A stretch of DNA of 32,051 nt from Dermabacter hominis NBRC 106157 (GCF_001570785.1 NZ_BCSI01000013.1:1-32051), one strand, 5' to 3'; positions 16,530-25,929 are shown, counted from the first letter of the stretch. Translations and numbers: made by a program. The notes: generated from the sequence alone by a model not told the origin.

Positions 16530-17914
16530 GAGTTACGCACCTCGATGTTGTCCTTGCCCACCAGCTCGGTGAGCTTGGTGTCGTACCAGGCGGCTGCCTG
16601 CTCGGGAGCCTTGTCGCCCACCATCACGGTGTCCATTGCGTCTTGAAGAGCGGAAGACACTTCGGGATAGACCGCAAACGCTGGCCGGTAATAGGCGGCT
16701 TCGAAAATGTCGGTGAAAAATCCGACGGTTGGCGAGTAAGTCCTGTATTCCTCGTTTTTCGCGACGTCCCTCCTTGTCGTGAGGTTGGCGCCGCTCTTAT
16801 TGCGGTAGACGAGACTCTCGAGCGTGCACAGTTCCTTAATGAGTTCAAACGAGAGATCTCGATCGCGCGCGTGGGTGGGGATCGTCCATCCCCAGCCGCC
16901 GGCGAGGGTGGTCAGCCCCGGTTCTTCTCCATTTTGCGTGGGCATCTGGGCCAGGCCCACATCGTCCTGCCACGTGGGCCACGGTGCGGCGCCGTCCTCA
17001 GCCCACAGGTTGGAGATCCACGAGCCGTCAATGAGGATTCCGAGTTTGCCGGCGGGGAACATCGTCGATTGGATCGCTTCGGCGATATTCGGGTCGAGGT
17101 GTTGGGAAACGGGCAGCGTGAGCTTCTCGTCGAACTGGCGCTTGTAAAACGCGAGCGTGTCGATGAAGCCCTGCGACCCTGCGACCCACTTCTTCGTCTC
17201 GGGGTTGTAGAGGGTGTCGCTCGTGCCATACAGCAGCATTTCGAAGCCCTGCATCGAGGCTTTTTCGCCCTGCGTTTTCCCGCAGTACATGAACATGCCG
17301 GCAGCATCGACGTTCGCGTCACGAATGGTCGTGGCAGCTTCGGCGATCTCCTCCCACGTGCGCGGCTGCCACTCGGTGGGCAGGCCGGCCTTTTCGAAGA
17401 CCTTCTTGTTGTAGTAGATGCCGCGCGTGTCCGTTTCAGTGGGAACGCAGTGCGCGCGCCCCTCGGGATCGACGGCTGCCGCTTGGGAGGCGGGGTAGAG
17501 GTTGTCCCAGCCCTCCCAGCCCTTGACGAGATCGTCGATCGGTTGAATGTATCCGGCGGCAACGTCGGAGAGCAGAATGAAGGTGTCTTCGAAAACGAGA
17601 TCGGGGCAGCTTCGCGGCGACGACATCAAGAGCTCGTTCTTCGTGAAGTAATCGTTCTCCGCGGCGACGATCGGAACGAGCTCGACGCTCACGCCGGGAT
17701 GCTTCTTCGTGAACTCCGCGATGATCTTCGTGAGCCACTGCTGGAGGGTCGTGCCCGAACCAAACTGCTGATAGGCGACCTTGAGCGTGGACGGATCGCG
17801 GTCACCCGAGCAGCCTGCGAGCATCGCGAGGGGGAGTGTGGTGGCGATTCCTCCGGTCACCTTCAGGAAGGTTCGCCGTGAGGATCGCTCCGTCACCGTG
17901 ATTGATGGACGCAT
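16526..17914 (-). CDS. Sugar-binding lipoprotein (importer 2), likely for N-glycan oligosaccharides
   Basis: 462 residues. The signal peptide has a twin-arginine stretch (SSRRTFLK) and ends in LAMLAGC, with the lipidated Cys at residue 35, so it may be a Tat-exported lipoprotein. The body is a CUT1-type periplasmic-binding fold (HPGVSVELVPIVAAENDYFT, ETDTRGIYYNKKVFEKAG, GSWISNLWAE, GGWGWTIPTHA). The ATG at 17914 was chosen because AAAGGAG lies about eight bases upstream; it is 13 bases after the GH18 stop. That coupling makes the oligomannose-GlcNAc product of the GH18 enzyme its probable ligand (inference). It has a same-length, near-identical-plan paralogue at 29425. Confidence 0.9.
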   Translation of the reverse strand: MRPSITVTERSSRRTFLKVTGGIATTLPLAMLAGCSGDRDPSTLKVAYQQFGSGTTLQQWLTKIIAEFTKKHPGVSVELVPIVAAENDYFTKNELLMSSPRSCPDLVFEDTFILLSDVAAGYIQPIDDLVKGWEGWDNLYPASQAAAVDPEGRAHCVPTETDTRGIYYNKKVFEKAGLPTEWQPRTWEEIAEAATTIRDANVDAAGMFMYCGKTQGEKASMQGFEMLLYGTSDTLYNPETKKWVAGSQGFIDTLAFYKRQFDEKLTLPVSQHLDPNIAEAIQSTMFPAGKLGILIDGSWISNLWAEDGAAPWPTWQDDVGLAQMPTQNGEEPGLTTLAGGWGWTIPTHARDRDLSFELIKELCTLESLVYRNKSGANLTTRRDVAKNEEYRTYSPTVGFFTDIFEAAYYRPAFAVYPEVSSALQDAMDTVMVGDKAPEQAAAWYDTKLTELVGKDNIEVRNS

Positions 17915-17927
17915 CGCGCGGCTCCTT

Positions 17928-18860
17928 TCACAGGACGAATTCGCCCGTATAGGTGGCTTCGCTTCCATACAGCGCACGGGTAAAGGCGCTGACCTTCGCT
18001 GACTGATCGCCAGGCTGAAGCTCGTATGTCACAAACGCCCCGAGGCCGTCATCGACCGTGCGCTGCGCGAGCTTTTCAATCCCGCCGAGGGAGATCCCGC
18101 TCGCCTTCGAAAGGTCGATCGCGGCCGCGCCGTAGCGCTCTTTCGGCAGCCCCGGGACGTCGAAGACGTTGTATTGGTTGTAGTACGGGTTCCATGCGTA
18201 ATCGACGAGTTGGCCCGCGCTGAGACCCCGATACTGGGCGTGCTCGGAACTCGGGCCGATGAAGTAAAACGAGATCACGCGGTTGGGCAGTCGCTTGCGC
18301 AGCGATGACAGCATCGCGAGGAAGGAGAAATCGTTCGGCTCGCCCGTGCCGTTCTTGCCATATTCGACCCATTCATCGTCGAGATCCACGCCGTCGAGGC
18401 CGTAGCGGCGAACGGTACGCGAAACCTGTTTCGCGAAGTCGTCGGCCGCCTTGCGGCTCGGGAAGTTCGCGAAGCCAGCGCCCTCGTGGTTGCCGAGGAC
18501 GGAAAGGAGGACCTTGATGCCGCGCTGCTGGAGAGGGCGGATCGTGGTCTCTGCGTTGTCGAGGACTCGCTGAACATTGTCGTTCATGTGAAGGTAGGCT
18601 TTTTCGCCGTCGTAGTTGATATTCGCGGCGAAAATAACGACGTAGTCGAATGCTGGGGTGCCGTCGGAAAGAACATAATTGCCGACGTTCAGAATCGAAT
18701 TACTGTTGACCTCGATATAGGTGACCGAGGCAATTCTCGAGCCGCGTCCGGGGCGGTGCGGGTGTGCAAGTGCAGGTGACGCCAGTGACAGTGCACCTGT
18801 GGTTGCGGCAAAGGCGACGCTTCCGCGAATAAGGGTGCGGCGGGAAAGGGGGCGATCCAT
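17928..18860 (-). CDS. Secreted EndoH-like GH18 endo-beta-N-acetylglucosaminidase
   Basis: 310 residues, close to the ~313 of the EndoH precursor from Streptomyces. EndoH-type enzymes cut between the two core GlcNAc residues of high-mannose and hybrid N-glycans. The GH18 signature DGVDLDDE has D156, D159, D161 and the catalytic E163; what follows (WVEYGKNGTGEPNDFSF, ISFYFIGPSS, DYAWNPYYNQYNV) tracks EndoH as I remember it. The N-terminus has SRRTLIRG plus a hydrophobic stretch and an ALA cleavage site near residue 32, so it is exported, possibly by Tat. No cell-wall anchor or carbohydrate-binding module is seen. GGAG lies about eight bases before the ATG. It leads the importer 2 operon and is divergent from GH125. 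Confidence 0.92.
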   Translation of the reverse strand: MDRPLSRRTLIRGSVAFAATTGALSLASPALAHPHRPGRGSRIASVTYIEVNSNSILNVGNYVLSDGTPAFDYVVIFAANINYDGEKAYLHMNDNVQRVLDNAETTIRPLQQRGIKVLLSVLGNHEGAGFANFPSRKAADDFAKQVSRTVRRYGLDGVDLDDEWVEYGKNGTGEPNDFSFLAMLSSLRKRLPNRVISFYFIGPSSEHAQYRGLSAGQLVDYAWNPYYNQYNVFDVPGLPKERYGAAAIDLSKASGISLGGIEKLAQRTVDDGLGAFVTYELQPGDQSAKVSAFTRALYGSEATYTGEFVL

Positions 18861-18922
18861 GTCTCACTCCGTTGTAGACGCATATGGGCCAATCGCGTAT
18901 CTATGGCGCGATTCACACACGA

Positions 18923-18931
18923 GACTAAAGC
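18923..18931. promoter_or_regulatory. Operator-like half-site upstream of the GH18 operon
   Basis: GACTAAAGC matches eight of nine bases of the left arm of the lacI/GH5 palindrome (AACTAAAGC). The right arm is poorly kept. It lies about 63 bases upstream of the GH18 start, in a plausible promoter region, so weak binding by the LacI regulator is possible. Confidence 0.3.
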
Positions 18932-19036
18932 CCCTACCTGGGAATGTAAAGGCGCAAGAGGGGCGCGAGCCGTGTTGCCTCCACGGTGCGGGATGCGAGA
19001 AAGTGGGAGCATCGAAGACCGGAAGAAGGTCGACAT

Positions 19037-19052
19037 CCGCCACTGTTGGCGG
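19037..19052. promoter_or_regulatory. Small inverted repeat upstream of GH125
   Basis: CCGCCA (19037-19042) and TGGCGG (19047-19052) flank four bases, about 30 bases before the GH125 start. It could be an operator or a leader hairpin; nothing else in the window repeats it. Confidence 0.25.
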
Positions 19053-19081
19053 CCAAGAACCCCGAGCGAAATGAGCTAAGA

Positions 19082-20461
19082 GTGCCCCGCTTTGCCACCG
19101 TCGGAACCCCCCACCCCCAAGGCATTGAACTCGCCCCTGAACTCCTTGAACGCGTGTCTGCCCGCGTGCGCGACGCTGCTGGCGAGGACGTCGCCGAAGC
19201 CGTGGTGCGATTCCTTGACAACACCGCCCGCACGACGGTTCGTCGCCGCGGCAAGGGGGACACGTTCGTGATGACGGGCGACATCCCCGCGATGTGGCTG
19301 CGAGATTCGTGCGCGCAACTCTCGCCACTGCTTCGCCTGGTCAGCGAAGACGAAGCCCTCGGTGATCTGATCGGCGGACTTCTCGCCACCCACTGGCGCA
19401 TGATTCTCATCGACCCGTACGCAAACGCGTTCAACGAGGAAGCCAACTCCAACCGCTGGGATGACGACGAACCCGAGCCGAGCCCGTGGGTGTGGGAGCG
19501 CAAGTTCGAGATTGACTCGCTCGCCTACCCGATTGACCTCGCCGCGCGCCTGCTCGCAACCGGCAACACATCCTGGATCACCGCCGACACGCTCCCAGCC
19601 CTCGATGCCGTCCTCGAGGTCCTCGAAACGGAAAGCCGCCACGAAGAACGCTCGGCGTACACGTTCGTGCGCCGCGACTGCCCGCCCACCGACACGCTCG
19701 TGCGCGAGGGGCGAGGGCGGCTCACTGAGCCGTGTGGGCTCGTGTGGCAGGGCTTTCGCCCGAGCGATGACGCGTGCGCGCTCGGCTACAACATCCCGGG
19801 GAACCTCTTCATGGCCGCCGCTCTCAGGGCCGTGCCGGCGCTCGTGGAGGCATGCGCGAAGGCCGGGTTTAGCGAGGCGCCGGGGGAGCGGGGCGAAGGG
19901 GGCCGACGCCTATCCTTGGGCGAGCGTGCCGATCTCGTACGCGAGGGCATCCTTGCAGGATTTGAGTCGCACGGGGTCTGTGAAAGCGAGAACGGGGCTC
20001 GGCTCTGGTACGAGGTCGACGGTTCCGGCGACGCACTCTTCATGGATGACGCGAACGTCCCCTCGCTTCTGTCTCTCCCGTATCTGGGCGTGATCGATGC
20101 CGAGGACCCGCTGTATCTCGCGACCCGCGCGGCCGTGTTGAGCACGGCCAACCCGTTCTACTACGAGGGATCGGCGCTCGCGGGAGTCGGCTCCCCGCAT
20201 ACGCCCGAGAGCTACGTGTGGCCCATCGCAAAATCCGTCGAGGGGCTCACCTCGACCCACATCGACGAGAAGCGGGCGATTCTCGAGTTGCTCCTCGCGA
20301 CGACCGGTGGAACCGGCTATATGCACGAAGGCATCGACTGCAACGATCCCACTGCGTTCACGCGCGAGTGGTTCTCGTGGTCCAATGCGATGTTCTGCGA
20401 GCTTGCCCTCGACGTTGCGGGTATCCCACGCCCGGCGCTCGTGGCCGAGCCGCTTCTCTAG
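19082..20461 (+). CDS. GH125 exo-alpha-1,6-mannosidase
   Basis: About 459 residues, usual for GH125, which removes terminal alpha-1,6-linked mannose. Family signatures occur in order: TGDIPAMWLRDSCAQ, WERKFEIDSLAYPI, FRPSDDACALGYNIPGN, FMDDANVPSLLSLPYLG, NPFYYEGSALAGVGSPHTPESYVW. In characterised members I recall, the acid Asp lies in the RPSDDA motif and the base Glu in the NP-x-Y-x-EG motif; both are kept. No signal peptide, so it acts in the cytoplasm on imported glycan. The GTG at 19082 is preferred because the upstream open frame (to 18986) has poor coding character, but no ribosome binding site is visible, so the start is uncertain. Its stop overlaps the convergent lacI stop by four bases. 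Confidence 0.9.
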   Translation: MPRFATVGTPHPQGIELAPELLERVSARVRDAAGEDVAEAVVRFLDNTARTTVRRRGKGDTFVMTGDIPAMWLRDSCAQLSPLLRLVSEDEALGDLIGGLLATHWRMILIDPYANAFNEEANSNRWDDDEPEPSPWVWERKFEIDSLAYPIDLAARLLATGNTSWITADTLPALDAVLEVLETESRHEERSAYTFVRRDCPPTDTLVREGRGRLTEPCGLVWQGFRPSDDACALGYNIPGNLFMAAALRAVPALVEACAKAGFSEAPGERGEGGRRLSLGERADLVREGILAGFESHGVCESENGARLWYEVDGSGDALFMDDANVPSLLSLPYLGVIDAEDPLYLATRAAVLSTANPFYYEGSALAGVGSPHTPESYVWPIAKSVEGLTSTHIDEKRAILELLLATTGGTGYMHEGIDCNDPTAFTREWFSWSNAMFCELALDVAGIPRPALVAEPLL

Positions 20462-21492
20462 CCCTCGACGCGCGGCGGGAGAGTGTCGCGCGCGTGCAGG
20501 CGCGGGCACTCGAGTTCGCGTGTGCGGGGCTCGGGCCCGGGATTGTCGCGCATGTCGCGGAGGACTTCCACGGCGGCGCTTCCCATCTCGGCGGGGCTTC
20601 GCTCGAGCGTCGAGACCGCAGGGGTGCGGAGCGTAAGGCCCGGGGTCGATTCCCACGACACGATGCTCGCGTCTGCGGGGACGGCGACATCGAGGTCGCT
20701 GAGTGCGCGCAGAGTCGCGAGAGTGAGGTCCTCGCTTTCGCACACGAACGTTGTCGCGGCCGTGAGGTCGAGCATCGAGGCGAAATCACGAATGGCCGCG
20801 CAGGTGTCGTCGAGCTCGCCCAAGGGGATGCCGTGCTCAATCGCCGTGATCCCCGGCCGGCTGCGCCGGAGGGCCTTGAGGCGAGCCTCGCCGTGACTGT
20901 AGCGGGCGTGCGAATGGAGGTAGGCGATGCGGCGCGTTCCGTGGGCCACGAGGTCCTCGATAAGCGTGTCCATGACGAGAGCGTCGTCGATGAAAACGGA
21001 GGAGAACGGCTCGTTCGTTCCGGGCTTGCCGATGAAGACGGTGGGAACGCCGAGCGTGTTCGTAAGCGCAGGCCGCGGGTCGTCGGGGCGCGGGTTGACG
21101 AGGATGAGCCCGTCGATGCGGGACTCGCCGTGCCACTGGCGAATCGCCGTGAGCTCATCCTCGAAGTTCTCGACAATTTTGAGGACGAGGGCGACGGGGC
21201 TCGACGAGAGTGCGTGCTCGACGCCCGCGATGAGCTGGAGAAAGAAGGTGTCTCGCGCGAGTTCGGCGTAGGGCGACGTGATGATGAGGCCGATCGCGTT
21301 GACGCGTGAAGTGGACAGCGCTCGAGCGGCACTGTTAGGGGTCCACCCCATGTCGCGGGCGATCGCCATGATTTTTTCGCGGGTGGGTTCGGCGACTCCC
21401 GGCCGCCCGTTGAGCGCGAACGACACGGCGGTACTCGAGACACCGGCGGTGCGGGCGATATCGGCGATGGTGGGGCGGGCCATGCAGTCCAT
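20458..21492 (-). CDS. LacI-family transcriptional regulator
   Basis: 344 residues, normal for the family. The helix-turn-helix is at about 8-27 (TIADIARTAGVSSTAVSFALN) and the hinge helix around NSAARALS (about 53-60). The rest is a periplasmic-binding-like effector domain (GLIITSPYAELARDTFF, IDGLILVNP, FIGKPG). The ATG at 21492 has AAAGG about five bases upstream; a second ATG at 21483 is too far from it. It is divergent from GH5 and shares with it a perfect palindrome at 21506-21519, so it probably represses itself and the GH5-GH38 genes, with a mannose-containing sugar as a likely inducer (inference). Confidence 0.93.
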   Translation of the reverse strand: MDCMARPTIADIARTAGVSSTAVSFALNGRPGVAEPTREKIMAIARDMGWTPNSAARALSTSRVNAIGLIITSPYAELARDTFFLQLIAGVEHALSSSPVALVLKIVENFEDELTAIRQWHGESRIDGLILVNPRPDDPRPALTNTLGVPTVFIGKPGTNEPFSSVFIDDALVMDTLIEDLVAHGTRRIAYLHSHARYSHGEARLKALRRSRPGITAIEHGIPLGELDDTCAAIRDFASMLDLTAATTFVCESEDLTLATLRALSDLDVAVPADASIVSWESTPGLTLRTPAVSTLERSPAEMGSAAVEVLRDMRDNPGPEPRTRELECPRLHARDTLPPRVEG

Positions 21493-21505
21493 GATACCTT
21501 TTGAA

Positions 21506-21519
21506 CTAAAGCGCTTTAG
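21506..21519. promoter_or_regulatory. LacI-type operator in the lacI/GH5 divergent region
   Basis: CTAAAGCGCTTTAG is a perfect 14-bp palindrome with a central CG, as LacI-family sites usually have. It lies 14 bases upstream of the lacI start and about 40 upstream of the GH5 start, so one site could control both directions. Confidence 0.75.
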
Positions 21520-21557
21520 GTGAGCGCATGGGTATCCAGCGACAACGAGGTGACGCG

Positions 21558-22748
21558 ATGAATCAACAGCACGCGTGGGGCGCGAACTACACTCCCCGAA
21601 ACGGCTGGTTCCACTCCTGGGCGAACCTCGACCTCGGCTCGGTCGACAACGACTTCGCGACCCTCGCCGACCTCGGCCTCGACCACGTGCGCATCTTCCC
21701 GCTGTGGCCGCTCCTGCAGCCCAACCGCACTTTCATTGACTCGAAAGCCATCGACGACGTCCTCGCCGTCGCCGATGCAGCCGGCAACGCGGGCCTCACG
21801 GTCTCCGTCGACCTGCTCCAGGGTCACCTCTCAAGCTTCGACTTCCTCCCCGCGTGGGTAAGCACGTGGCACCGCCGCAACATTTTCACCGACGCCGACG
21901 TCGTGGACGGCCAGCGCGCCCTCGCGCGCACCCTCGCCACCGAACTCTCCACTCGCACACACGTCTCGGGCCTCACCCTCGGCAACGAGATCGGTCAGTT
22001 CGCCGCCCCACGGCACCCCGAACGCCACGAAATCTCCCCGAGCGAGGCCTACGCCTGGCTCGACGGCATGCTCACCGAGGTGCGCGGAGCCTTCCCGACG
22101 GGAGCCCACCACCACTGCTTTGATGATGACACCTGGTTCGTCGATGCTCACCCCTTCACTCCCCGCGCGGCCGTTGAACTTGGTGACTCCACAACCGTGC
22201 ACTCATGGATCTTTGGCGGCGCGGCGCAACGCTACGGCATCGATGCCCCCGAGCTTCCCCACTTCGCCCGCTACCTGCTCGAGGTCGCAGACCTCTGGCA
22301 CAGGGTGAGCGGGCAACCGTCGGACCGCCCCGTGTGGCTCCAGGAAGTGGGCGCGCCAACGCCGTGGGTGAGCCCCGAGAACGCCGCCGATTTCCTCGAG
22401 GGAACCGTTCGCGCAGCGTGCGGGTACCGAAACCTCTCGGGTATCACCTGGTGGTGCTCCCACGACGTCTCGAGAACACTTGCCGACTTCCCAGATCTGG
22501 AATATAGCCTGGGTCTCATCGATTCCGAAGGGGCGGTAAAACCCGCGGGCGAGCGCCTACGCGACCTCATCGCCCTCGAGAAAGCCGGCGAGCTTGCCAC
22601 GACCCCGACCTCGACGCAGAGCGTGATCGTGGAGGGGCTGAAGGCCGATGGATCGAACCGCTCCCTCACCAATACAGGATCCGATGTCTTCGGCGAATGG
22701 ATGGACTTCGCTCGCCGTGGAGAGTACCGAAGCCTCGAGCTCGGATAG
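21558..22748 (+). CDS. GH5 glycosidase, probable GH5_18-like beta-mannosidase
   Basis: 396 residues from the ATG at 21558. The fold is a (beta/alpha)8 clan-A hydrolase: NYTPRNGWFHSW at the start, acid/base Glu at residue 144 in TLGNEIGQF, and nucleophile Glu at 263 in VWLQEVGAP. The layout recalls the GH5_18 beta-mannosidases of bifidobacterial N-glycan loci, which split Man-beta-1,4-GlcNAc, the core left after alpha-mannose removal; the subfamily call is inference. There is no signal peptide. Two ATG starts are possible: 21528 and 21558 each have a nearby AGGTGA/GAGGTG; I chose the second because the first ten codons look non-coding. It is followed after 89 bases by GH38. Confidence 0.8.
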   Translation: MNQQHAWGANYTPRNGWFHSWANLDLGSVDNDFATLADLGLDHVRIFPLWPLLQPNRTFIDSKAIDDVLAVADAAGNAGLTVSVDLLQGHLSSFDFLPAWVSTWHRRNIFTDADVVDGQRALARTLATELSTRTHVSGLTLGNEIGQFAAPRHPERHEISPSEAYAWLDGMLTEVRGAFPTGAHHHCFDDDTWFVDAHPFTPRAAVELGDSTTVHSWIFGGAAQRYGIDAPELPHFARYLLEVADLWHRVSGQPSDRPVWLQEVGAPTPWVSPENAADFLEGTVRAACGYRNLSGITWWCSHDVSRTLADFPDLEYSLGLIDSEGAVKPAGERLRDLIALEKAGELATTPTSTQSVIVEGLKADGSNRSLTNTGSDVFGEWMDFARRGEYRSLELG

Positions 22749-22837
22749 CGCGAGCACCGTCGTTCGCCACACGCCGATCACGACCGTGCCCGCCCGCAAC
22801 CCGAACGCGCAGCAGACCCTCGACGAAAGGCCAACCG

Positions 22838-25800
22838 ATGTTCAACAACCGCGCGCACAGCGAGGACCGGGTCCGACGGTTCCTCGCTGAACAACTTCCC
22901 GCCCGGCGTCACCTCGATACCGCGCCCGTCACGATCGAAGCGTGGGAGGTGCCCGGCGAGCCCGTGTCTTTCGCCGAAGCGAAAGCGCAGACCTATAGCC
23001 CCATTGAGGTCGGCGCGCGCTGGGGCCGCCCCTGGTCAACCCTGTGGCTGCACGTGACGGGTGAGGTCCCCGAGACGTGGGTGAGCGACGACGAACGCGA
23101 CATTGAACTCCAGCTCAACCTCTCCTTCACGAACATGCCGGGTTTCCAAGCCGAGGCGCTCATCTGGAATACCGACGGCACCACCGTCAAGGCGATCAAT
23201 CCCTACAACCAGTACCTCACGCTCGAACCCGGCACCACGAGCTTCGAGTACTACCTCGAACTCGCCGCCAATCCCAACGTCGCAGGTGACTGGACATTCG
23301 CGCCGACGAAGCTCGGTGAGTGGGAGAGCGCGGGAGACGACCCGATCTACGACCTCACGGAACTTCGCCTCGCGTGGCGCTCGACAACGATTTGGGAACT
23401 CGAACAGGATGTCGTTGCGCTGAGCGGCCTCATGCATGAACTCCCCGAGGACAGCACGCGCCGCCAAGACATCCTCCGCTGCCTCGACGATGCACTTGAC
23501 GTCGCCGACCCGGATGATCTGCACGCGACGGCTCACGACGCGCGCGAGGTTTTGCGTCGTGAACTCGACAAGCCCGCCAATGCCTCCGCAATGACCGTGA
23601 TCGCGACCGGTCACGCCCATATTGACTCCGCGTGGCTCTGGCCCGTGCGCGAGACTGTGCGCAAATGTGCGCGCACCTTCTCCAACGTGTGCTGGCTCCT
23701 CGAGCATTACGGCGACCTCACGTTCTCGTGTTCATCGGCGCAGCAGTACCAGTGGATCCGAGACTTCTACCCCGAACTGTTTGAGCGCATCAAGACGCAC
23801 GTCGCGAGCGGCCGTTTCATTCCCGTGGGTGGCATGTGGGTCGAGTCCGACACGAACATGCCCGGCTCCGAAGCAATGGCCCGGCAGTTCATTCAGGGCA
23901 AGAACTTCTTCCTTCGCGAATTTGGGCTCGAAACCACAGAAACCTGGCTGCCCGATTCCTTCGGATATTCGGGCGCGCTCCCGCAGATCTGCGCCGCCGC
24001 GGGCAACACCAACTTCCTCACCCAAAAGGTCAGCTGGAACCAGTTCTCCGTGTTCCCGCACCACACGTTCTGGTGGGAGGGCATCGATGGCACGACGCAG
24101 TACACGCACTTCCCTCCCGCCGACACCTACAACTGCCAGCTCACCGGCAAAGAACTCGCCTACGTCGAGAAGAATTACAAGGACAAGGGCCGCAGCCACA
24201 TCGCGCTCAGTCCGACCGGCTGGGGCGATGGCGGTGGCGGCCCCACGCGCGAGCAACTCGCGGCGGGCCGCAGGGCCGCGAACCTCGAGGGTTCGCCGAA
24301 GGTCGAGTTCTCTAGCCCCACGGCATTCTTTGAGCGCAGCCGCGCCGAGTACGCCGATGCGCCACGCTGGAACGGTGAGCTGTACCTCGAGCTGCACCGC
24401 GGCACGTATTCGTCGCAGATCCGGGGTAAGCAGGGCAACCGCCGAAGTGAAGCGCTCATGCACGACGTCGAGAAATGGAGCGCGCTCGCCGCACGCCTCG
24501 ATGACTCGTTCGAGTACCCCTATGCGGAGATCAACGAGCTGTGGGAAAAGGTCCTCCTCCTCCAGTTCCACGACATCCTCCCCGGCAGTTCGATCGCGTG
24601 GGTGCACAAGGAGACCGAGCACAACTACGAGGGCATCGCGGAGCGTGGCGAGGCGCTCGTCGAGAGGGCCCTCGAGGCAATCGCGAGGGCAAAGGACACG
24701 GGCGCGGGGGAGAGCAGCGGCGACGGTGAAGCCGCGGGCGAGGTCACGTGCGAAGAGTCCGACGGCTGCTTCGCCCTCAGCAACGGCCACGTGTTCGCCA
24801 AGATTGACGCCGACGGCCACCTCGTGAGCCTCCGCGCCGGCGAAAGCGGCCGCGAGCTCATCGCTCCCGGCGCCAAGGGCGCGCTGCTCCAGCTTCACCG
24901 CGATACCCCTAACGCGTGGGATTCGTGGGACATCGACGAGTTTTACCGGCGCATTGGCCGGGACCTGGCAGCCGTCGGACCCGTGAGCGTTGAGCGCGAA
25001 GGCGAGGAGCTGCACGTGCGCGCCACCTACGAGACCCGCACGGAGGGCGTGCGCACCGAGGAGCGTCCGTACCCCGGAGCGCCCTCGAACGGGACCGGCT
25101 CGAGGATTGTGCTCACATACGTGCTCTCGCCCGGTGCCAAGGGGCTCGAGGTCGTGCTCGACGTGGATTGGCACGAGCGCAAAAAGGTTCTCAAGCTCGC
25201 GTTCCCGTTCGACCTGCGCGCGGCGCACATGGCGAGCGAGATCCAGTTCGGGCACATCGAACGCCCCATCCCCGTCAACACGCTCGACGACTTCGGCCGC
25301 TTCGAGACGTGCGCGCACCGCTGGGTGCGCGTGCACGAGGGTGATCAGGCCGGCTCGGCCGTCGCGCTGGCGAACGACTCTTCGTACGGACACGACGTGC
25401 GCCGATGCCTCCGCGAGAGTGACGGCGGCACGACCACGATCGTGCGCGCGACCGTGATCCGCGCGGCCGAGTTCCCCGATCCGCGCGCCGAGGAGGGGCA
25501 GTACCAGATGCGGTACTCGGTCGTTCCGGGTGCGTCGATCGCCGACGCCATCGACGAGGGCACGCGACTCAACCAGGCGCCGCGCGACGTCGATCAGGGC
25601 CTCGTGGACGCTGCGCTCGCGCGCATCGAGGGGGAGGGGACCTCGCTGCGCCTCCAGACGCTCAAGCTCGCCGAGGATAAGTCGGGCGACGTGATCGTGC
25701 GCCTATACGAGTCCGAGGGCGTGCGCGGCGAGGGCGTCGTTGTGGTGCCTGGCGCTGAGGAGATCGTCGCTGTGGATCTTCTCGAGCGTGAGCTGACCGA

Positions 25801-25900
25801 GGAGTCGGTGCTGCACTACCAGACCCAGCGCGCTGACGGCGACCGGATCACGATCGCGGCCCGACCGTTCCAGATTGTGACCCTTCGCGCCCGCTTTTAA
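22838..25900 (+). CDS. GH38 alpha-mannosidase
   Basis: 1020 residues, normal for bacterial class II alpha-mannosidases. After an N-terminal domain (1-250) the catalytic domain opens with GHAHIDSAWLWPVRET; H261 and D263 are metal ligands, D338 in WVESDTNMPGSEA the nucleophile, and H578 in LLLQFHDILPGSS the last ligand. PDSFGYSGALPQI and HRGTYSSQ..GNRRSE are further family signatures. A Gly/Ala/Glu-rich loop around residues 620-640 links to the C-terminal beta-sandwich part. No signal peptide, so it trims imported oligomannose in the cytoplasm. The ATG at 22838 has GAAAGG about eight bases upstream; the long open frame before it overlaps GH5 and is not used. Co-expressed with GH5, then a hairpin. 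Confidence 0.95.
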   Translation: MFNNRAHSEDRVRRFLAEQLPARRHLDTAPVTIEAWEVPGEPVSFAEAKAQTYSPIEVGARWGRPWSTLWLHVTGEVPETWVSDDERDIELQLNLSFTNMPGFQAEALIWNTDGTTVKAINPYNQYLTLEPGTTSFEYYLELAANPNVAGDWTFAPTKLGEWESAGDDPIYDLTELRLAWRSTTIWELEQDVVALSGLMHELPEDSTRRQDILRCLDDALDVADPDDLHATAHDAREVLRRELDKPANASAMTVIATGHAHIDSAWLWPVRETVRKCARTFSNVCWLLEHYGDLTFSCSSAQQYQWIRDFYPELFERIKTHVASGRFIPVGGMWVESDTNMPGSEAMARQFIQGKNFFLREFGLETTETWLPDSFGYSGALPQICAAAGNTNFLTQKVSWNQFSVFPHHTFWWEGIDGTTQYTHFPPADTYNCQLTGKELAYVEKNYKDKGRSHIALSPTGWGDGGGGPTREQLAAGRRAANLEGSPKVEFSSPTAFFERSRAEYADAPRWNGELYLELHRGTYSSQIRGKQGNRRSEALMHDVEKWSALAARLDDSFEYPYAEINELWEKVLLLQFHDILPGSSIAWVHKETEHNYEGIAERGEALVERALEAIARAKDTGAGESSGDGEAAGEVTCEESDGCFALSNGHVFAKIDADGHLVSLRAGESGRELIAPGAKGALLQLHRDTPNAWDSWDIDEFYRRIGRDLAAVGPVSVEREGEELHVRATYETRTEGVRTEERPYPGAPSNGTGSRIVLTYVLSPGAKGLEVVLDVDWHERKKVLKLAFPFDLRAAHMASEIQFGHIERPIPVNTLDDFGRFETCAHRWVRVHEGDQAGSAVALANDSSYGHDVRRCLRESDGGTTTIVRATVIRAAEFPDPRAEEGQYQMRYSVVPGASIADAIDEGTRLNQAPRDVDQGLVDAALARIEGEGTSLRLQTLKLAEDKSGDVIVRLYESEGVRGEGVVVVPGAEEIVAVDLLERELTEESVLHYQTQRADGDRITIAARPFQIVTLRARF

Positions 25901-25929
25901 CTGGATTCCATAGGGGTTGTGGGGGTTTG

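Noticed and set aside
16643-17881. 412-codon plus-strand frame opposite the importer 2 binding protein
   Set aside because: Antisense shadow caused by high GC; no ribosome binding site or domain.
18986-19081. N-terminal extension of GH125 to an upstream ATG
   Set aside because: Codon use is unlike the rest of the gene, the segment is rich in Arg/Glu/His without pattern, and no ribosome binding site precedes the ATG.
23732-25393. 553-codon minus-strand frame inside GH38
   Set aside because: The plus-strand frame has all GH38 catalytic motifs; the antisense frame is Arg/Val/Leu low-information sequence.
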